Assembly: GCA_003184365.1 (NCBI GenBank)
Contig: NKYR01000100.1
Span: 92,395-156,394, forward strand
Origin: Evernia prunastri
Lineage: Eukaryota; Ascomycota; Lecanoromycetes; Lecanorales; Parmeliaceae
Direction: 5' to 3'
DNA length: 64,000 bases
Below are positions 51,230 to 62,639 of this stretch, piece after piece (the stretch's first letter is position 1; each line of letters begins with the position of its first letter). The translations under genes were made by a program, and so were the position numbers. Below the pieces are notes generated by a model. That model made no database searches. It worked only from the letters and a program-made list of their open reading frames with translations, and was not told the origin of the DNA.

Positions 51230-53341
51230 TTACTCCCGATCTTTAACTCCTCTGACGAAAGCCAACAACCGCAGAGCGCCTGCAGGCGTAACTCCCTCAC
51301 ATCTTCTGGCCATACCCACACTCTCAGGTCTCGCAATCTCGAGCGCGCGCAGCTCCTCTGTGCTTAACCCATGGACTTTCGAATAGTCCAAGTCAGTTGG
51401 CAACCTTAGCTGCTCGTCTCTCTCCAAAACCTTGATTGCTGCTTTTTGCTGCTCGACGTAAGGGGCATACACACTTTCAATACCCACCCGAGTGCGAACC
51501 GTTCGAGAGTAATGCGCAATCTGAGGCACGTGAGGTACTAGAGAATCGACGGTAACCCCATTGAGGCGTAAGAGCTCAAAGGCTGAGCGTGATGCTGCGT
51601 TTTGATGGACTTGGAAACCCTTCGCGGTCCAGGCGGATGAGCTCATGCGAACGTTTTGAAGCACTGTCTGTAATTCCTGCATTTCAGTAGCGAGAGTAGA
51701 GAACTGCTCCCAGCGTTTGTCGCCAACGACTCCAGCAATTCGTCCTTTCGCAGTAAGGCGTAGATCAGCGTTATCGGCACGAGCACTCATTCGATACTCG
51801 CTCCGAGATGTGAACATACGGTAAGGTTCACTAACGCCTTTAGTAATTAGATCATCGATCATAATTCCAATGTAGCCATCGCCTCTGCCCATGGTCATTT
51901 GAGCCTTCCCCTGTGACGCGAGGCCAGCGTTGATACCCGCAATGATACCTTGAGAAGCTGCCTCTTCGTAGCCGGTAGTACCGTTGATTTGACCTGCCAA
52001 GTAAAGACCGGAGATCAACTTTGTCTCGAGGGTTGATCGGAGACTACGAGGATCAACATAGTCATATTCGACCCCGTAGCCTGGTTGCAACATCTTGACA
52101 TTTTCAAGCCCCGTTATTGTGTGGAGCATTGCATCTTGTGCAGCCCGAGGTACCGTCATGGAGATACCATTGGGATATACAACATCAGTGTCAAATCCTT
52201 CGGGCTCGAGCCATATCTTGTGGCTGTCTCGGTCCCCGAACCGAATGACTTTAGACTCAAGAGATGGGCAATACCGAGGTCCCTTGACGGTTTCTCGTAT
52301 ATGAATACTCTGGTCCAGGTTATCCTGAATGATCTGGTGAGTCGCTGCATTAGTCTGTGTTCCGTAACAGTGAAGCTGGTCTTGAGCGGTGACTGCATCA
52401 CTGAGGTAAGAGAATGGTACAGGAGGGTCCTCGCCGGGCTGAATTTCCAGTCGCGAGAAGTCTATGGAGTTTTTGTCGAGTCGAGGGGGAGTGCCTGTCT
52501 TCAGTCTGCCCAACTTGAACCCTGCATCTCGCAAAGATTTGCTAAGCCCAAACGTAGCTGCCTCGCCCATGCGTCCACTGTGGTACACTTCCAAACCGAC
52601 ATGAATCTCCCCACCAAGGAAAGTGCCTGTCGTAATGACAACTTTCTGGCAGTCGAGGACCACACCGGATTCGAGCCTAACGCCCACTATCCTCTGGCGA
52701 GAGCCGTTCGCAGCTGGTACAGTCACGATGTCCGCGACTTTCCCCTCCAAGACACCCAAACCCGGCGTAGCCAATACTTCCGCCTTCATCTCTGTCTTGT
52801 AAATCGCTCGATCGATTTGTGCCCTCGGTCCCCAGACAGCCGGACCCTTTTTTCTGTTCAGAATTCTGAAATGAATCCCTGCCTTGTCGACAATACGGCC
52901 GCATAGCCCATCCAAAGCATCGATTTCGCGTATCATCGTACCCTTTCCGATTCCACCAAAAGAAGGATTGCAGGAGCAGACGCCCAAATTTGACACAGAT
53001 GGAGTGACCAGGGCCGTACGTGCGCCTGATCGAGCTGCAGCGGCCGATGCTTCGGTTCCTGCATGACCACCTCCAATGACTACTACATCATATGTACTGA
53101 AGGGTTTCAGTAGCACGGTGCAAAGCGGTTTGGAGTTCAAGCGGATTATACTGCGTACCTGGTACTTTCGGTGATGGTGGCAAAGCCCCGTGCGGAGAAC
53201 ACGAGCATTGACCGCACACGGGGACTGTGGCCCCAGCGCAGGAGTGTCATTGGTCGCAAAGAAAGGACTCGTCGGAAAGTGGGTCAAATGGTTGAAGGAG
53301 CGAGATATGACTGCTATGGGAACTATAACGTACATATACAT
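51230..53341 (-). CDS. MTO1: Mitochondrial tRNA carboxymethylaminomethyluridine enzyme, MnmG/GidA family
   Basis: With MSS1/MnmE it installs the C5 modification on wobble U34 of certain mitochondrial tRNAs. Single frame of 703 codons. The first ~80 residues are basic and hydrophobic, as for a mitochondrial presequence; the exact start is uncertain. From FSTYDVVVIGGGHAGTEAS the FAD-binding GGGHAG motif is clear. It is followed by NLGVCSCNPSFGGIGKG, KGPAVWGPRAQIDRAIY, TGTFLGGEIHVG, RYCPSLESKVIRFGDR, AGQINGTTGYEEAASQG and MFTSRSEYRMSARADNADLR, all family signatures. The C-terminal helical domain ends ARRCEGVTPAGALRLLAFV. No intron. Downstream of VPS45 on the same strand but 500 bases apart. Confidence 0.95.
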   Translation of the reverse strand: MYMYVIVPIAVISRSFNHLTHFPTSPFFATNDTPALGPQSPCAVNARVLRTGLCHHHRKYQVRSIIRLNSKPLCTVLLKPFSTYDVVVIGGGHAGTEASAAAARSGARTALVTPSVSNLGVCSCNPSFGGIGKGTMIREIDALDGLCGRIVDKAGIHFRILNRKKGPAVWGPRAQIDRAIYKTEMKAEVLATPGLGVLEGKVADIVTVPAANGSRQRIVGVRLESGVVLDCQKVVITTGTFLGGEIHVGLEVYHSGRMGEAATFGLSKSLRDAGFKLGRLKTGTPPRLDKNSIDFSRLEIQPGEDPPVPFSYLSDAVTAQDQLHCYGTQTNAATHQIIQDNLDQSIHIRETVKGPRYCPSLESKVIRFGDRDSHKIWLEPEGFDTDVVYPNGISMTVPRAAQDAMLHTITGLENVKMLQPGYGVEYDYVDPRSLRSTLETKLISGLYLAGQINGTTGYEEAASQGIIAGINAGLASQGKAQMTMGRGDGYIGIMIDDLITKGVSEPYRMFTSRSEYRMSARADNADLRLTAKGRIAGVVGDKRWEQFSTLATEMQELQTVLQNVRMSSSAWTAKGFQVHQNAASRSAFELLRLNGVTVDSLVPHVPQIAHYSRTVRTRVGIESVYAPYVEQQKAAIKVLERDEQLRLPTDLDYSKVHGLSTEELRALEIARPESVGMARRCEGVTPAGALRLLAFVRGVKDRE

Positions 53342-53837
53342 TGACGATGAACCTGCTACCGCTAAGCCCGACTGGGCTTCCCCGTAATGAAAACAACTTG
53401 CCTGCTTCTATCAATAATTTCTGGAACCACTCAGCCTACTCTATCTACTCCAAAATTAATAAACATTACCTACCTTTTCCTACCTTTAGCGTTATCATAA
53501 TCATAGCCTCCTTGACCGTATTCCAGAAGACTTTGCCTTACAAATGAACTTCGCCAGGTCTATCACTCACCACTACGATTACAGAAAAGATCTAGACTCT
53601 GACTCAACACCATATAGAACGACAGGCCATTCGAAGAGGGACAAGGCAATGATCGCGATGAGCAATTATGACACCTTCGCTTGTCTGTCCAAGGGACGTG
53701 CGCATGGTGCTGTCTGAAGAGGTTTTGCGAAATGGTCAAAAGAGCTGAACGAACGGAAACCAGCTGCGTCAATGATCATGTGCTTTGCATGTTTCATCCT
53801 TTGGAAATTTTGCACTGAGTCGAATACCGCTCCCATG
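53342..53837. other. Intergenic region between VPS45 and MTO1
   Basis: Holds the MTO1 promoter and VPS45 3' end. Short frames on both strands have no recognisable content. Confidence 0.45.
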
Positions 53838-55832
53838 CTACCTTCGACCCGCTTCCCTCCTCAGTCGCGCCGCTGCCGATGGAAGCCCTTCCTCTGGCCA
53901 GCTGGAGACAGCATCCTCAACCTCTTCCAGAAATGTTGTGCTATTGTGTATGCTTGTAGCACCAAGGACGACTCTCACACCAGGTGAACTAGCATTGACT
54001 TGTGCCACCATCTTGGCCTCTTCATATGTTGCACCTCCAACGATAAAGACTACGATGTCTTGTGGTTTATCTCTTGTTGTTCCTCCGCCTTCGATGAAAG
54101 GATACTGCTGCTCTTTCAGCCGCGCTTTGATCAAATTTTGTAGTGTTGCTTCTAAGCGTGGAGAATGTTGGGTGTAAACATTTTCAACCCCTTTGAGCCC
54201 TTTAAACCTATCGCGAGCGCCAGAGAATATCGAGGAAGATTCAAAAAGATCAGAGAAACCTCCAGCGGCGGGAGCCGCTTGAAGAGAGTGATGATACGCA
54301 AGCAATTTCGTTACCAAGTCCACTCGACGTGCGGGAACGTTGCCAGCAGCAGTGAGGAGATCTAGCAGCATCGGTAAAGCATTGGACGGATGCTTCTCGT
54401 ACCGAAGGGAGTATAACGCTACAAGGCGAAGCTTGCTGTCGGCCGGAATCTGGGGTGACGAAACAAGCCGTTGTACACTCTGAGAAGTTGTCAGTGAAGG
54501 GTAAAACTTCGGCGGGAAAGACTTGATGGTCACCTTGACATCGTTCGCGTGATTATCATTGCAAGCAAGGCTTTGCTCGAGCTCGCTCACATCCAACAAG
54601 CCATCAGCACCCACACGCCTGCTAAGCTCCCCAACCAAAGTCACATGTTTACTGACGTTACCAGACAACTTCCTGAATTCGGGAAAATCCTCAACGAATC
54701 TCTTCATATCCGCAATTGACTCAATCGCTGCATTGCTTTTCGTCTTCGACTGGTACTGTTCCACATACTCTTTGATGTTTCCACCGAGGTCACCAAAGTT
54801 GAGATACATGTTCTTCTTGAAAAAGGGGTCCTGGTCTTGCGAGAGTACAATTTCTTTGAGTTCTGGTCGGACATCCGGTACGTCACTCAAGTCAACTTTG
54901 CCGTGGTAAATTCCAAGTAGCTCGTGTACCATGGCTTGATATGTCCACTGGGTTAAGAGAGGGGTAATCGGGTCATCTCTTCGGTCCAGTATGAGCAATA
55001 TTGAGGGGGTGTCTATTTTCCTAAAGTCGAAAAGTTGCTCTTCCTGGGTTATCTGATATCTTACTTCTGTGGCAAGTTTCTTTGCCATCAAGCTATTTTT
55101 CTCGTACCGTACCAACGGCTTCTTCTTCAACGATAATACAAGGGCTATCACTCCTTCAGTACATCTTTGAAGTGAATCTGGACTCCAAATATCAGGACTA
55201 TTGCCCCAGAGGCGCTGCTTTGGAAAACCGAGATCGAGATTGAGTAGATCGGTATTCACGACGATGTAGTCGGCGAAGTACTCTTGAATAGCCCTGACTA
55301 CTTCATTGTTGTCTGCTTCGGCTAGTCTCTCCAAAGAAGATTTGCGAATGACGTTGCTGAAATCTGTAGAAGATTATTAGAATCCAGGGAGACTTACTCT
55401 GAAATCTATATCCTCACATATTGCATATTCACTGTATTTTGGATCCCGAAACTCTTCGATGAGGTGTTGTATTGAGTCCGGCGAAGGCCGAACAAAACAT
55501 ATGCAGCGCAGATGGCGCATCTTCTCTCGAGAGACGTTATCAAGGCGACTGTACGGACCTATTAGCGCGAGAGTTCTTGACAATTGCTCGTTTGACTTAC
55601 TCGACGAGATATACTTCGTGGTTGAGCAGTGCGGATTGGGTTATGGCGGTGGAGACAATGGACACCTGTACGGATGTCAGCCCAAACCCGTCGCATCTCC
55701 ATAACCCTAGACTCGCACTGTCTCACTATCGAGCAGGAGAATCTTCATCTTGGCGGATGAAGATGCCACAGCGGTATCGCCAGCTGAGACCATCTTGGAA
55801 ATATAACCTGAGACTGCTGAGACCACGTCCAT
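53838..55832 (-). CDS. VPS45: Vacuolar sorting SM protein Vps45
   Basis: Sec1/Munc18 protein that binds the syntaxin Tlg2 and controls SNARE fusion at the trans-Golgi and endosome. Four exons fit with matching phases: 55832-55719, 55665-55601, 55548-55418 and 55363-53838, giving 611 residues. It starts MDVVSAVSGYISKMVSAGD, then AKMKILLLDSETVSIVSTAI, SREKMRHLRCICFVRPSPDS, IYFSNVIRKSSLERLAEAD, the hallmark LLILDRRDDPITPLLTQWTYQ, and VVFIVGGATYEEAKMV near the end. All are family signatures. The intron near 55364-55417 joins AIY to FSN exactly as in other fungi. Confidence 0.95.
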
Positions 55833-56376
55833 GATTGCAAGGGATGGCGAAAGATACGAGAGGGTGGTTTCGTCGATTCCGATTCATCGGACCCTTTGCC
55901 TTGAATTAGAGTATGTGTCCACTTCACTAGGAACTTGCAGTATTTCGATTGCTGCGATGAAGTCGTTGCTTGGGGAGGAGGGTTAATGCGTGAATCAAGT
56001 AGTTAAGAAATAAGGCCGCCCGGGGCCCTGGGGCCCAACAAAAATATAAGGTAGGGGGTAAGGTAGCCCGGGTACCGGGTAAGGTGCCTAAGGTAGGAAA
56101 GTGGGTTAGTTAGCAAGCGCCAAGGCTCGGCGCGTCAGTTTCAATTACGGTATTGACCATACTCATAGGTACAGTACTCTGTGTACTACTCCTACTCTAG
56201 ATTGCTTCTGGGACTGCATCGATCCAATATTCATCATGGACTCATGAAACTCACGAAGCTCGATACTCTAATGCTCATTTATCCATGTCCGACATTGGAA
56301 CAAGCACGCTTCTGATTGTATCTACAAATCTATTCTATCTGATCTATAGAGTATCTCCTTTCTGCGCTTGCCCAAA
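55833..56376. promoter_or_regulatory. Divergent promoter region of VPS45 and ALE1
   Basis: Contains a dense AAGGTAG/GGTACC patch at 56048-56096 (TAAGGTAGGGGGTAAGGTAG and following), the same motif class as in other intergenic regions of this window. No gene was recognised. Confidence 0.5.
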
Positions 56377-58476
56377 ATGTTGCCGTACATCAACATTCGT
56401 GAGCTGCACCATCGTCCCACTCTTTTACACATATAGTAGGCTAAGGAAAAGGACAGCCTTCCAATATGCTAGCTCTGCTACGGGAGCTTCAGTTGATGAA
56501 CGTGAGAAAATCGCCCTATGCTGCCTTCGCATCATCACAGTGTCTAAATTAGATCGTGGCAGTGAAGCTCATCGTCTCCTTCCTCCTCTCCTACCCGCTT
56601 GCCGGAGTCCTCAAGCGTATACCAGATGCAAAACCCTACCAGAAGAACCTCTTCATCATCCTGTACGTCAGATCGCCTAGTCATCCTCATACTTTCTGAT
56701 TCGTGACCAGGGTCTCGCTATTCTACCTAGTTGGGCTGTTCGACCTCTGGTCCGGCATCCGCACCCTATTCATAAGTTCAGCTGGTGCATACCTTATTGC
56801 TTCCTACGTGGACGATCCTTTCATGCCATGGATAGGATTTGTATTCCTCATGGGCCACATGTCTCTCAATCATATTCATCGTCAATCCGCCAATGTGACT
56901 GGCAAAGTTGACATCACTGGTGCGTTTGCGAGAAAAACACCGAGGCTTGAAGACTTGCTGACCACAGAACCAGGGGCACAAATGGTATTGGTTATGAAGG
57001 TGAGCCCTCGAGTACCTTATGCAATGCCTACTGTTCAAAACCCTTACGATGGATAGCTTACGGCCTTTTGCTGGAATGTACATGACGGCCGGCTGCCGCA
57101 GAAGGATCTTGCAGCCTTTCAGCGCGAAAGAGCCCTTCCGCAACTCCCGAGTCTTTTGGACTTCGCTGGCTATGTCGTACGTCCATAATCTCCATGCAAG
57201 GGAACTTCTCTAAGTAATCCAAGCTCTTCTTTCCCTCCCTTTTCGCCGGTCCTTCATTCGATTTTGTCGACTATCGACGATGGATTGAGACCAGCATGTT
57301 TGAATTACCAGGAGGAACAAACCCATCGGCAGCACCGAAAACGCGCAAGAAGCGGAGGATCCCTCGCAGTAGTACTCCAGCTACCATCAAGGCAGTGATT
57401 GGGCTCGTGTGGATTCTCTTGTTTCTCAAATTTGCTGGCTGGTACGACAGCAGTCTTGTCCTGGGAGACGACTATCTGAAGTATGGCTTTCTGAGAAGGG
57501 TCTGGGTTTTGGAGATGCTGGGCTTCTCCACTCGCATGAAGTACTACGGCGTGTGGTATCTTACCGAAGGGGCGTGCATACTCTCGGGTTTGGGCTACAA
57601 GGGCGTGAACCCAAAAACGAACAAAGTAGACTGGAATCGTTTACAGAATGTGAACCCTTGGGGTATCGAGTCAGCACAGAACTCTCGCGCCTATCTCGAA
57701 AATTGGAACATGAACACTAACCACTGGCTACGAAATTATATGTATCTGAGAGTGACCCCCAAAGGCAGAAAACCGGGCTTTCGAGCCAGTCTGGCCACGT
57801 TCGTAACCAGCGCTTTCTGGCACGGTTTCTATCCAGGATACTACTTGACATTCGTTCTGGCAGCGTTTTTGCAGACGATCGCTAAAAGTGGGTTCCCGAG
57901 CTAGCACTGTGCGGATTGTTCCCTTTCTCGTGTTCACTTTCTGGCCCCCGTTGATCTGTCATTTCATTAGTCAGGAGCTTCTACAGTCTGCTAATCCTGT
58001 TGCCAGATTTTCGCCGCCACATACGGCCATTTTTCCTCACTCCTGACGGGCAACGTCCAACGCCATACAAGATATACTACGATATCCTCTCCTACCTTGC
58101 TACTCAAACAGCATTCTGCTTTACCACGGTGCCTTTTGTTCTCCTTACCCTCCCGAACTCCCTTCTTGTCTGGACCCGCGTATATTTGTACGCCATCGTT
58201 GGAGCGGCTGCGTCAATGGCAATCTTTGCCTCCCCCGCTAAGCCCTGGCTTATCAAAAAACTGAGGGAGAGGAATCAGAACGCGCTACAACCGAACGAAA
58301 AGGCCGAACATCCACTCATGGGCTTGCCAAGTGATCCAGCAGGAGATATTAACGAGGCTGTTAGGGAAATCAAAGAAGAGGTTGAAGCGAGGAGAATGAG
58401 GGGCCAAAGCATCAGTATGCCTATTGGTGAAGATATGAAAGCTGCTGTAGAGCAAAAGCTTGGAAAAGAGATGTAG
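56377..58476 (+). CDS. ALE1: Lysophospholipid acyltransferase of the MBOAT family
   Basis: ER membrane enzyme that re-acylates lysophospholipids in the Lands cycle. Eight exons fit with matching phases: 56377-56398, 56457-56501, 56563-56662, 56711-56919, 56974-56999, 57057-57176, 57224-57887 and 58007-58476, giving 551 residues. It reads MLPYINIPFQYASSATGASV, LKLIVSFLLSYPLAGVLKR, DPFMPWIGFVFLMGHMSL, DITGAQMVLVMKLTAFCWN, LFAGPSFDFVDYRRWIETS and NWNMNTNHWLRNYMYLR. The MBOAT His is in SAFWHGFYPGYYL. The C-terminal tail is acidic and basic, ending AAVEQKLGKEM. The first exon is only 22 bases but the joint IPFQY supports it. Confidence 0.92.
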
Positions 58477-58751
58477 AATGGATCTCTCGGACCCAATACC
58501 GTGCTCTTGCGCTGTCCCCTTTTCCCTTCTTGGCGAGCGAAACTAATAGCTCGCGCGATCTCGCTCCGTCTTTCACCACGCCAACGACACTAGCGAGGAG
58601 ACGTATGTTATACCCGCGACGCCGCCACGAAGAGATGTATGCGCAGGCGCTTTTACCATTAATTTCATCTGTCCGAGTGTCGATCCTGCGTTCTTCTAAT
58701 AACCCATCCCTCACTTCTTGCCGTTCTTCAACCACTTCAACCACTTCAACC

Positions 58752-59362
58752 ATGACCAACTCTTTATCACCTGCCTTTCTCATCAGCAACGCCTCGCTCT
58801 CCGTCACGCTTAGCTGTTGGGACCAAAATCCATCCCACGAACGCCAGTTGACGCCTCTCACCTATATAGAATGCAAACAAGCTATCGGTGACATCCCTAT
58901 GGGCGAAAAAGCTCTTGCACCACTCTCATTTGGCAGAGACCCCGATGCAGGCTTTACAGTACCATACGTATGTATTTTGCCAGTCCATGTTGCTCTCTTT
59001 AAGCAAATCTAGTCTCGAAACCTCTTGAGAGTGTTCACTCTCTAAACGAATTCCAAGGCTACCCCTCCCCAAGTAAGCAAGACTGACCTGAGATAATGAT
59101 CCAGAGTTGGGCATTCGGCCGTTGCGCCATTGAAATCGATGTTTTGCGGGAGGACGCCATGGAGAGGTCGACTTTCGCAGCTATCTTTAAGAGGGCATTC
59201 GACATTGCTGTCGAGTGCGTTATCAACCCGCCGCATTTGGGAGGACGAGGGCTGGTGGGGGAGAACGAGCAGCTCAAAGTTTGGATGTATGGGGTCGATC
59301 CTCAGGTCTCTTCGCCGGGGCTTGTGGAGTCAGACTTGGGCACCGCTGTGAATACGTCTTGA
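58752..59362 (+). CDS. Hypothetical small protein (two exons)
   Basis: Exons 58752-58967 and 59105-59362 join in phase (GFTVPY-SWAFGRCAIEI) with donor GTATGT and acceptor ATCCAG, giving 157 residues. It begins MTNSLSPAFLISNASLSVT and contains LTYIECKQAIGDIPMGEKA, FKRAFDIAVECVIN and PPHLGGRGLVGENEQLKVW. There are four cysteines; the Gly-rich C-terminal pattern resembles small, often secreted, fungal proteins of unknown role. A signal peptide is not evident with this start. The frame is open upstream to 58530, so a longer N-terminus is possible. Confidence 0.5.
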
Positions 59363-60245
59363 GTTAAGGTATGCATCATGCGTAGAATCATCCGCGATTT
59401 GATCGCACTGAAGGTTGTCCGCGTACCGCTGCCCGTCTTTGTACAGTATTGATAGCGTTGAGAATACAGGCTTTCAACAGCATTCCACCCGTTTTCTTGA
59501 TTCGGAAGACCCCAACCTGAAACTACCCCGATGGTTTTGGGTTCGTGGAAACATTAGGATTGTGAAGGATGAATCTCTTTGACTCCCTGTATCAAGCATC
59601 CCCTAACAACTCGAGCCAGCCTATCTGCCCGTCAGAGGACACGAGTAGAACAAGTAACCCTAGAGTATGACGATTGTCGACTTCAGGGGATTCCACAGCT
59701 TTGTGGCCAAATTCATGACCAGATCTTATTGGTCTTTGAAAGTCAGAAATTCTCGGTCATTGGTCAAGACTAGTTACTCTAGCTACCACGTAGCTATGGT
59801 GGGATGGAACTTACTGGCTGGTTAACCGGCACGATTCATATCTAGCGAAGGTGTAAACAATGCCACTTACATCCGACAGAGCACCCTTATTGACTGTGAG
59901 TCCATGCAACCACAGGAGCCTGGAAAAATAGGATCCAAGTGTAAACGGAAGACATATCCATTCCCAGATAAAGACATTGATAATCTATTAGCTACATTGC
60001 TCGTGTCGCTAGAACGCTAGAAAGCTATTACCGTGGAGTGATAGAGTGCAAGTTCGTATCCAAGTGCTCGCTCATCGTGGCGTATACTCCGTGCTAGATA
60101 ACGTTGTACTCGTACATATCTCATAATGAATATTAGAGTGAGGAGGGCTTTAAGTTTGCAAGTGTGAAATTTAAACTGGCGTCGAAAAATCTGTTCGTCA
60201 GGTTTGAAATCGTAAAAAGGTCGTTGGCGCGTTATCTCCGTCCGC
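59363..60245. other. Intergenic region without a recognised gene
   Basis: Lies between two convergent genes. Short frames at 59579-59773 (+) and 60017-60259 (-) have no recognisable content. No repeats stand out. Confidence 0.45.
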
Positions 60246-62639
60246 TTAACGGGCAGCAACCGCTACGAGAGCGACAATAGCAACAATGATTAGCACTCCG
60301 AATCCAGACATGGCGCGATTGATATTCCGCCACCATCTCGCATTCTCGTGCCGCGCCTCGTCAACAGCTCCCAGTTGCTTCTCAAGATCTTCAAGCACCT
60401 GGGTCTGGTGAGGTACCTCCTTTCTTTTCGCGCTGATGACTCCCGGCGTTGGAGGCAGCGGTAGGAAGGCTGCTATGAACCATGCTTTTGGAAGGGTTAG
60501 CAGTGAACATTTATGATCATGGGAAAGCTTCGAGTCACCTGGAGGAAAGATGAAGCCAACGGCAAAGAGTAATATTTGGGCCGTGCGTTTGCTCAGAGCA
60601 TTGCCCTCAGCTTGTTCATCTAAGCTCGGGGCCAAGAAGATGGTTCGCCGCCTGCTAAGGGATGCTCTGTCATGCCACAGGTGTGGGGACCGATTTGGCG
60701 GTAGTCTGTGTCGCGGATGACCTCTGACCTCGGCCAGGTCGAGTCCTCCGGGTCGCACCCGCCCAATCGCTAAGGAACTCCGTCGTCGTCGATCCACTGT
60801 GTCTTTAGCGCGGGTCCGAGGCCGGAACATTCTTAGCGAAATGTTCTCTGTGGATGTCGACGGACGTCTATCTGAGCGTGCTTTCGATGTTGAAGTTGCA
60901 GATAGGGGACGGGCATAGTAAGCTCTGTCCATTGAGATTAGCAGATGTCCAGTCCATTTGTGCAACGTCGTACTTGGCCCAAGCTGGGATGCTATCGCGA
61001 AAGAAACTGGCTCTTGACCCACGCTTCGTGATTACGCTGTATCGTTTGTCTCTTGATGCAACGTCCAGGTACTCAGAGCCCCTTGATCCTGGTATTGGCG
61101 GTAGCGGGGTCGACAGGTCGCCTTCTGGCTCGTTCACCACGCGAATGGTTGAGCCGGTAAAGTCTCTTTGGGGAAAGGCAGCTGAATTTGGTAAAGGAGG
61201 CAGATTTGAGCTTTCTCGCCCTGGCGGCGGACTAGGCAACGGAGGCAAGTCTGAGCTTCCTCGAGGATTCATAGCGGTTAACGAAGACTTGCTCACTCGA
61301 GAGGACTCTGGAAGCCATGTTGTATGACTGCTCCTCCCCTCTGACTGTGAGCCAGTCCCTTCGGATGGGACAGTGGAGAGATGCGGATTCCAACGTTCTT
61401 GGTTGCGCTCTAAGGTCCGCGGTGGTTCTCGAGATGTGGAATTTGGCGGATCCACCCTATACGAGAATCAAAGTCAGCATATCTCTCTTACAAACAGGCC
61501 CTCAGACTTCTATGCAACTTCAAGCCACAACGTTGAGAGGACTGGCTTCAATTCCAAGGTATATTCCAAAGTCTCATGCTGTGGGAACCCCGGTCGAACC
61601 CAAATGACACGCTCAGTCCGACAGCACTGCGACATATGGTGGACATATAGGGAGCAAGAAGGGCTTCATTCACCTGAAAACTCTTTCTGGAGTACAAGTG
61701 ATGATAGCTGACCAAGGAAAGGATAATGCAGAAATGTACGTACCATGACGCAGAAGCCGATGGTGGCCTTATGACAGGATATTGAAGATTCATCAAGTCC
61801 TGGCTAGATGCACGCACATTTGCATACAATGGTACAGAAGAACCCCGCCGTTGATGAGGCATTGGGTGACCAGGTGAGACGGGCGAGCTTGGCGATATCG
61901 GAGAGACTAGGGAATCCCTTTCACCTATCTCCCTAGTGACTGGCTGCTGCGGAGTTGATAAAGATAGATTAGATTTCGAGGAGCCTGGTCGAGCCGTATT
62001 CGGAAAGGCGGAATAAGAGGCACGCTTCCGTCCATCTCGGGTCTTTCTGACAATGACAGTCCCGGTAGAATTCGAAGACGAGAGAGATGCATCAGAATCC
62101 TTTGAAACAGGTTCTCGGGGAGCATCCCTTGGGTTTGCAGACCCATATATTTCGGAGCTCTCGAGCCCAGGAGAGACACTCGGAAGCTGCACGATATCGT
62201 CGGACATTCGACCATTGTCAATGTCGATGCCCTCATCCATTGCCAGGAAGGTTGTACTTGTGTCAGGTCCCGATGTACTCCTGTGGGTGGGAGTACGTAA
62301 GGCATCTTCGGTGTCGGCGATTCTGCTTCGAAGCGGTGAATATGATGTTGCCGTGTTCAGTGTGGCTTCAACATTGTTCCTTGCTCTAGTTTGAGGTTCC
62401 CAGTCATTGCAACCGCCCACCCCGGGTCCAGATGACGCTCCTCGTCCGTCGTACAACTTAGGCGAGAGAATCTGGGAAGGCTTGGTGGGAAAGGGAGTGC
62501 TTGCATATATCTGCGCCTGAGGGTCTCCAATGATGCGAAGTGTGGGTGATGCTCTTTCGTTGATATGGGACTCTGATCGCTCGTGGAGTGCTGCCCGTCG
62601 GGGCGGAGAGCCCTTTGGAGGGCTTGGAGGGAGATCCAT
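60246..62639 (-). CDS. Fungal Ser-rich protein with C-terminal membrane segments
   Basis: Four exons fit in phase: 62639-61744, 61456-60974, 60924-60539 and 60484-60246, giving 667 residues. The long N-terminal part is Ser/Pro-rich and probably disordered (MDLPPSPPKGSPPRRAALHE, GTVIVRKTRDGRKRASYSAF, LPPLPSPPPGRESSNLPPLP). The C-terminal part is conserved in ascomycetes: LSKRTAQILLFAVGFIFPPA, WFIAAFLPLPPTP, NARWWRNINRAMSGFGV and a final hydrophobic helix LIIVAIVALVAVA. This layout suggests a tail-anchored membrane protein. Homologues are usually annotated only as 'serine-rich protein'. Function unknown. Confidence 0.75.

Noticed and set aside
52085..52906. 273-codon plus-strand frame
   Set aside because: It lies entirely antisense to the certain MTO1 gene and has no recognisable content.
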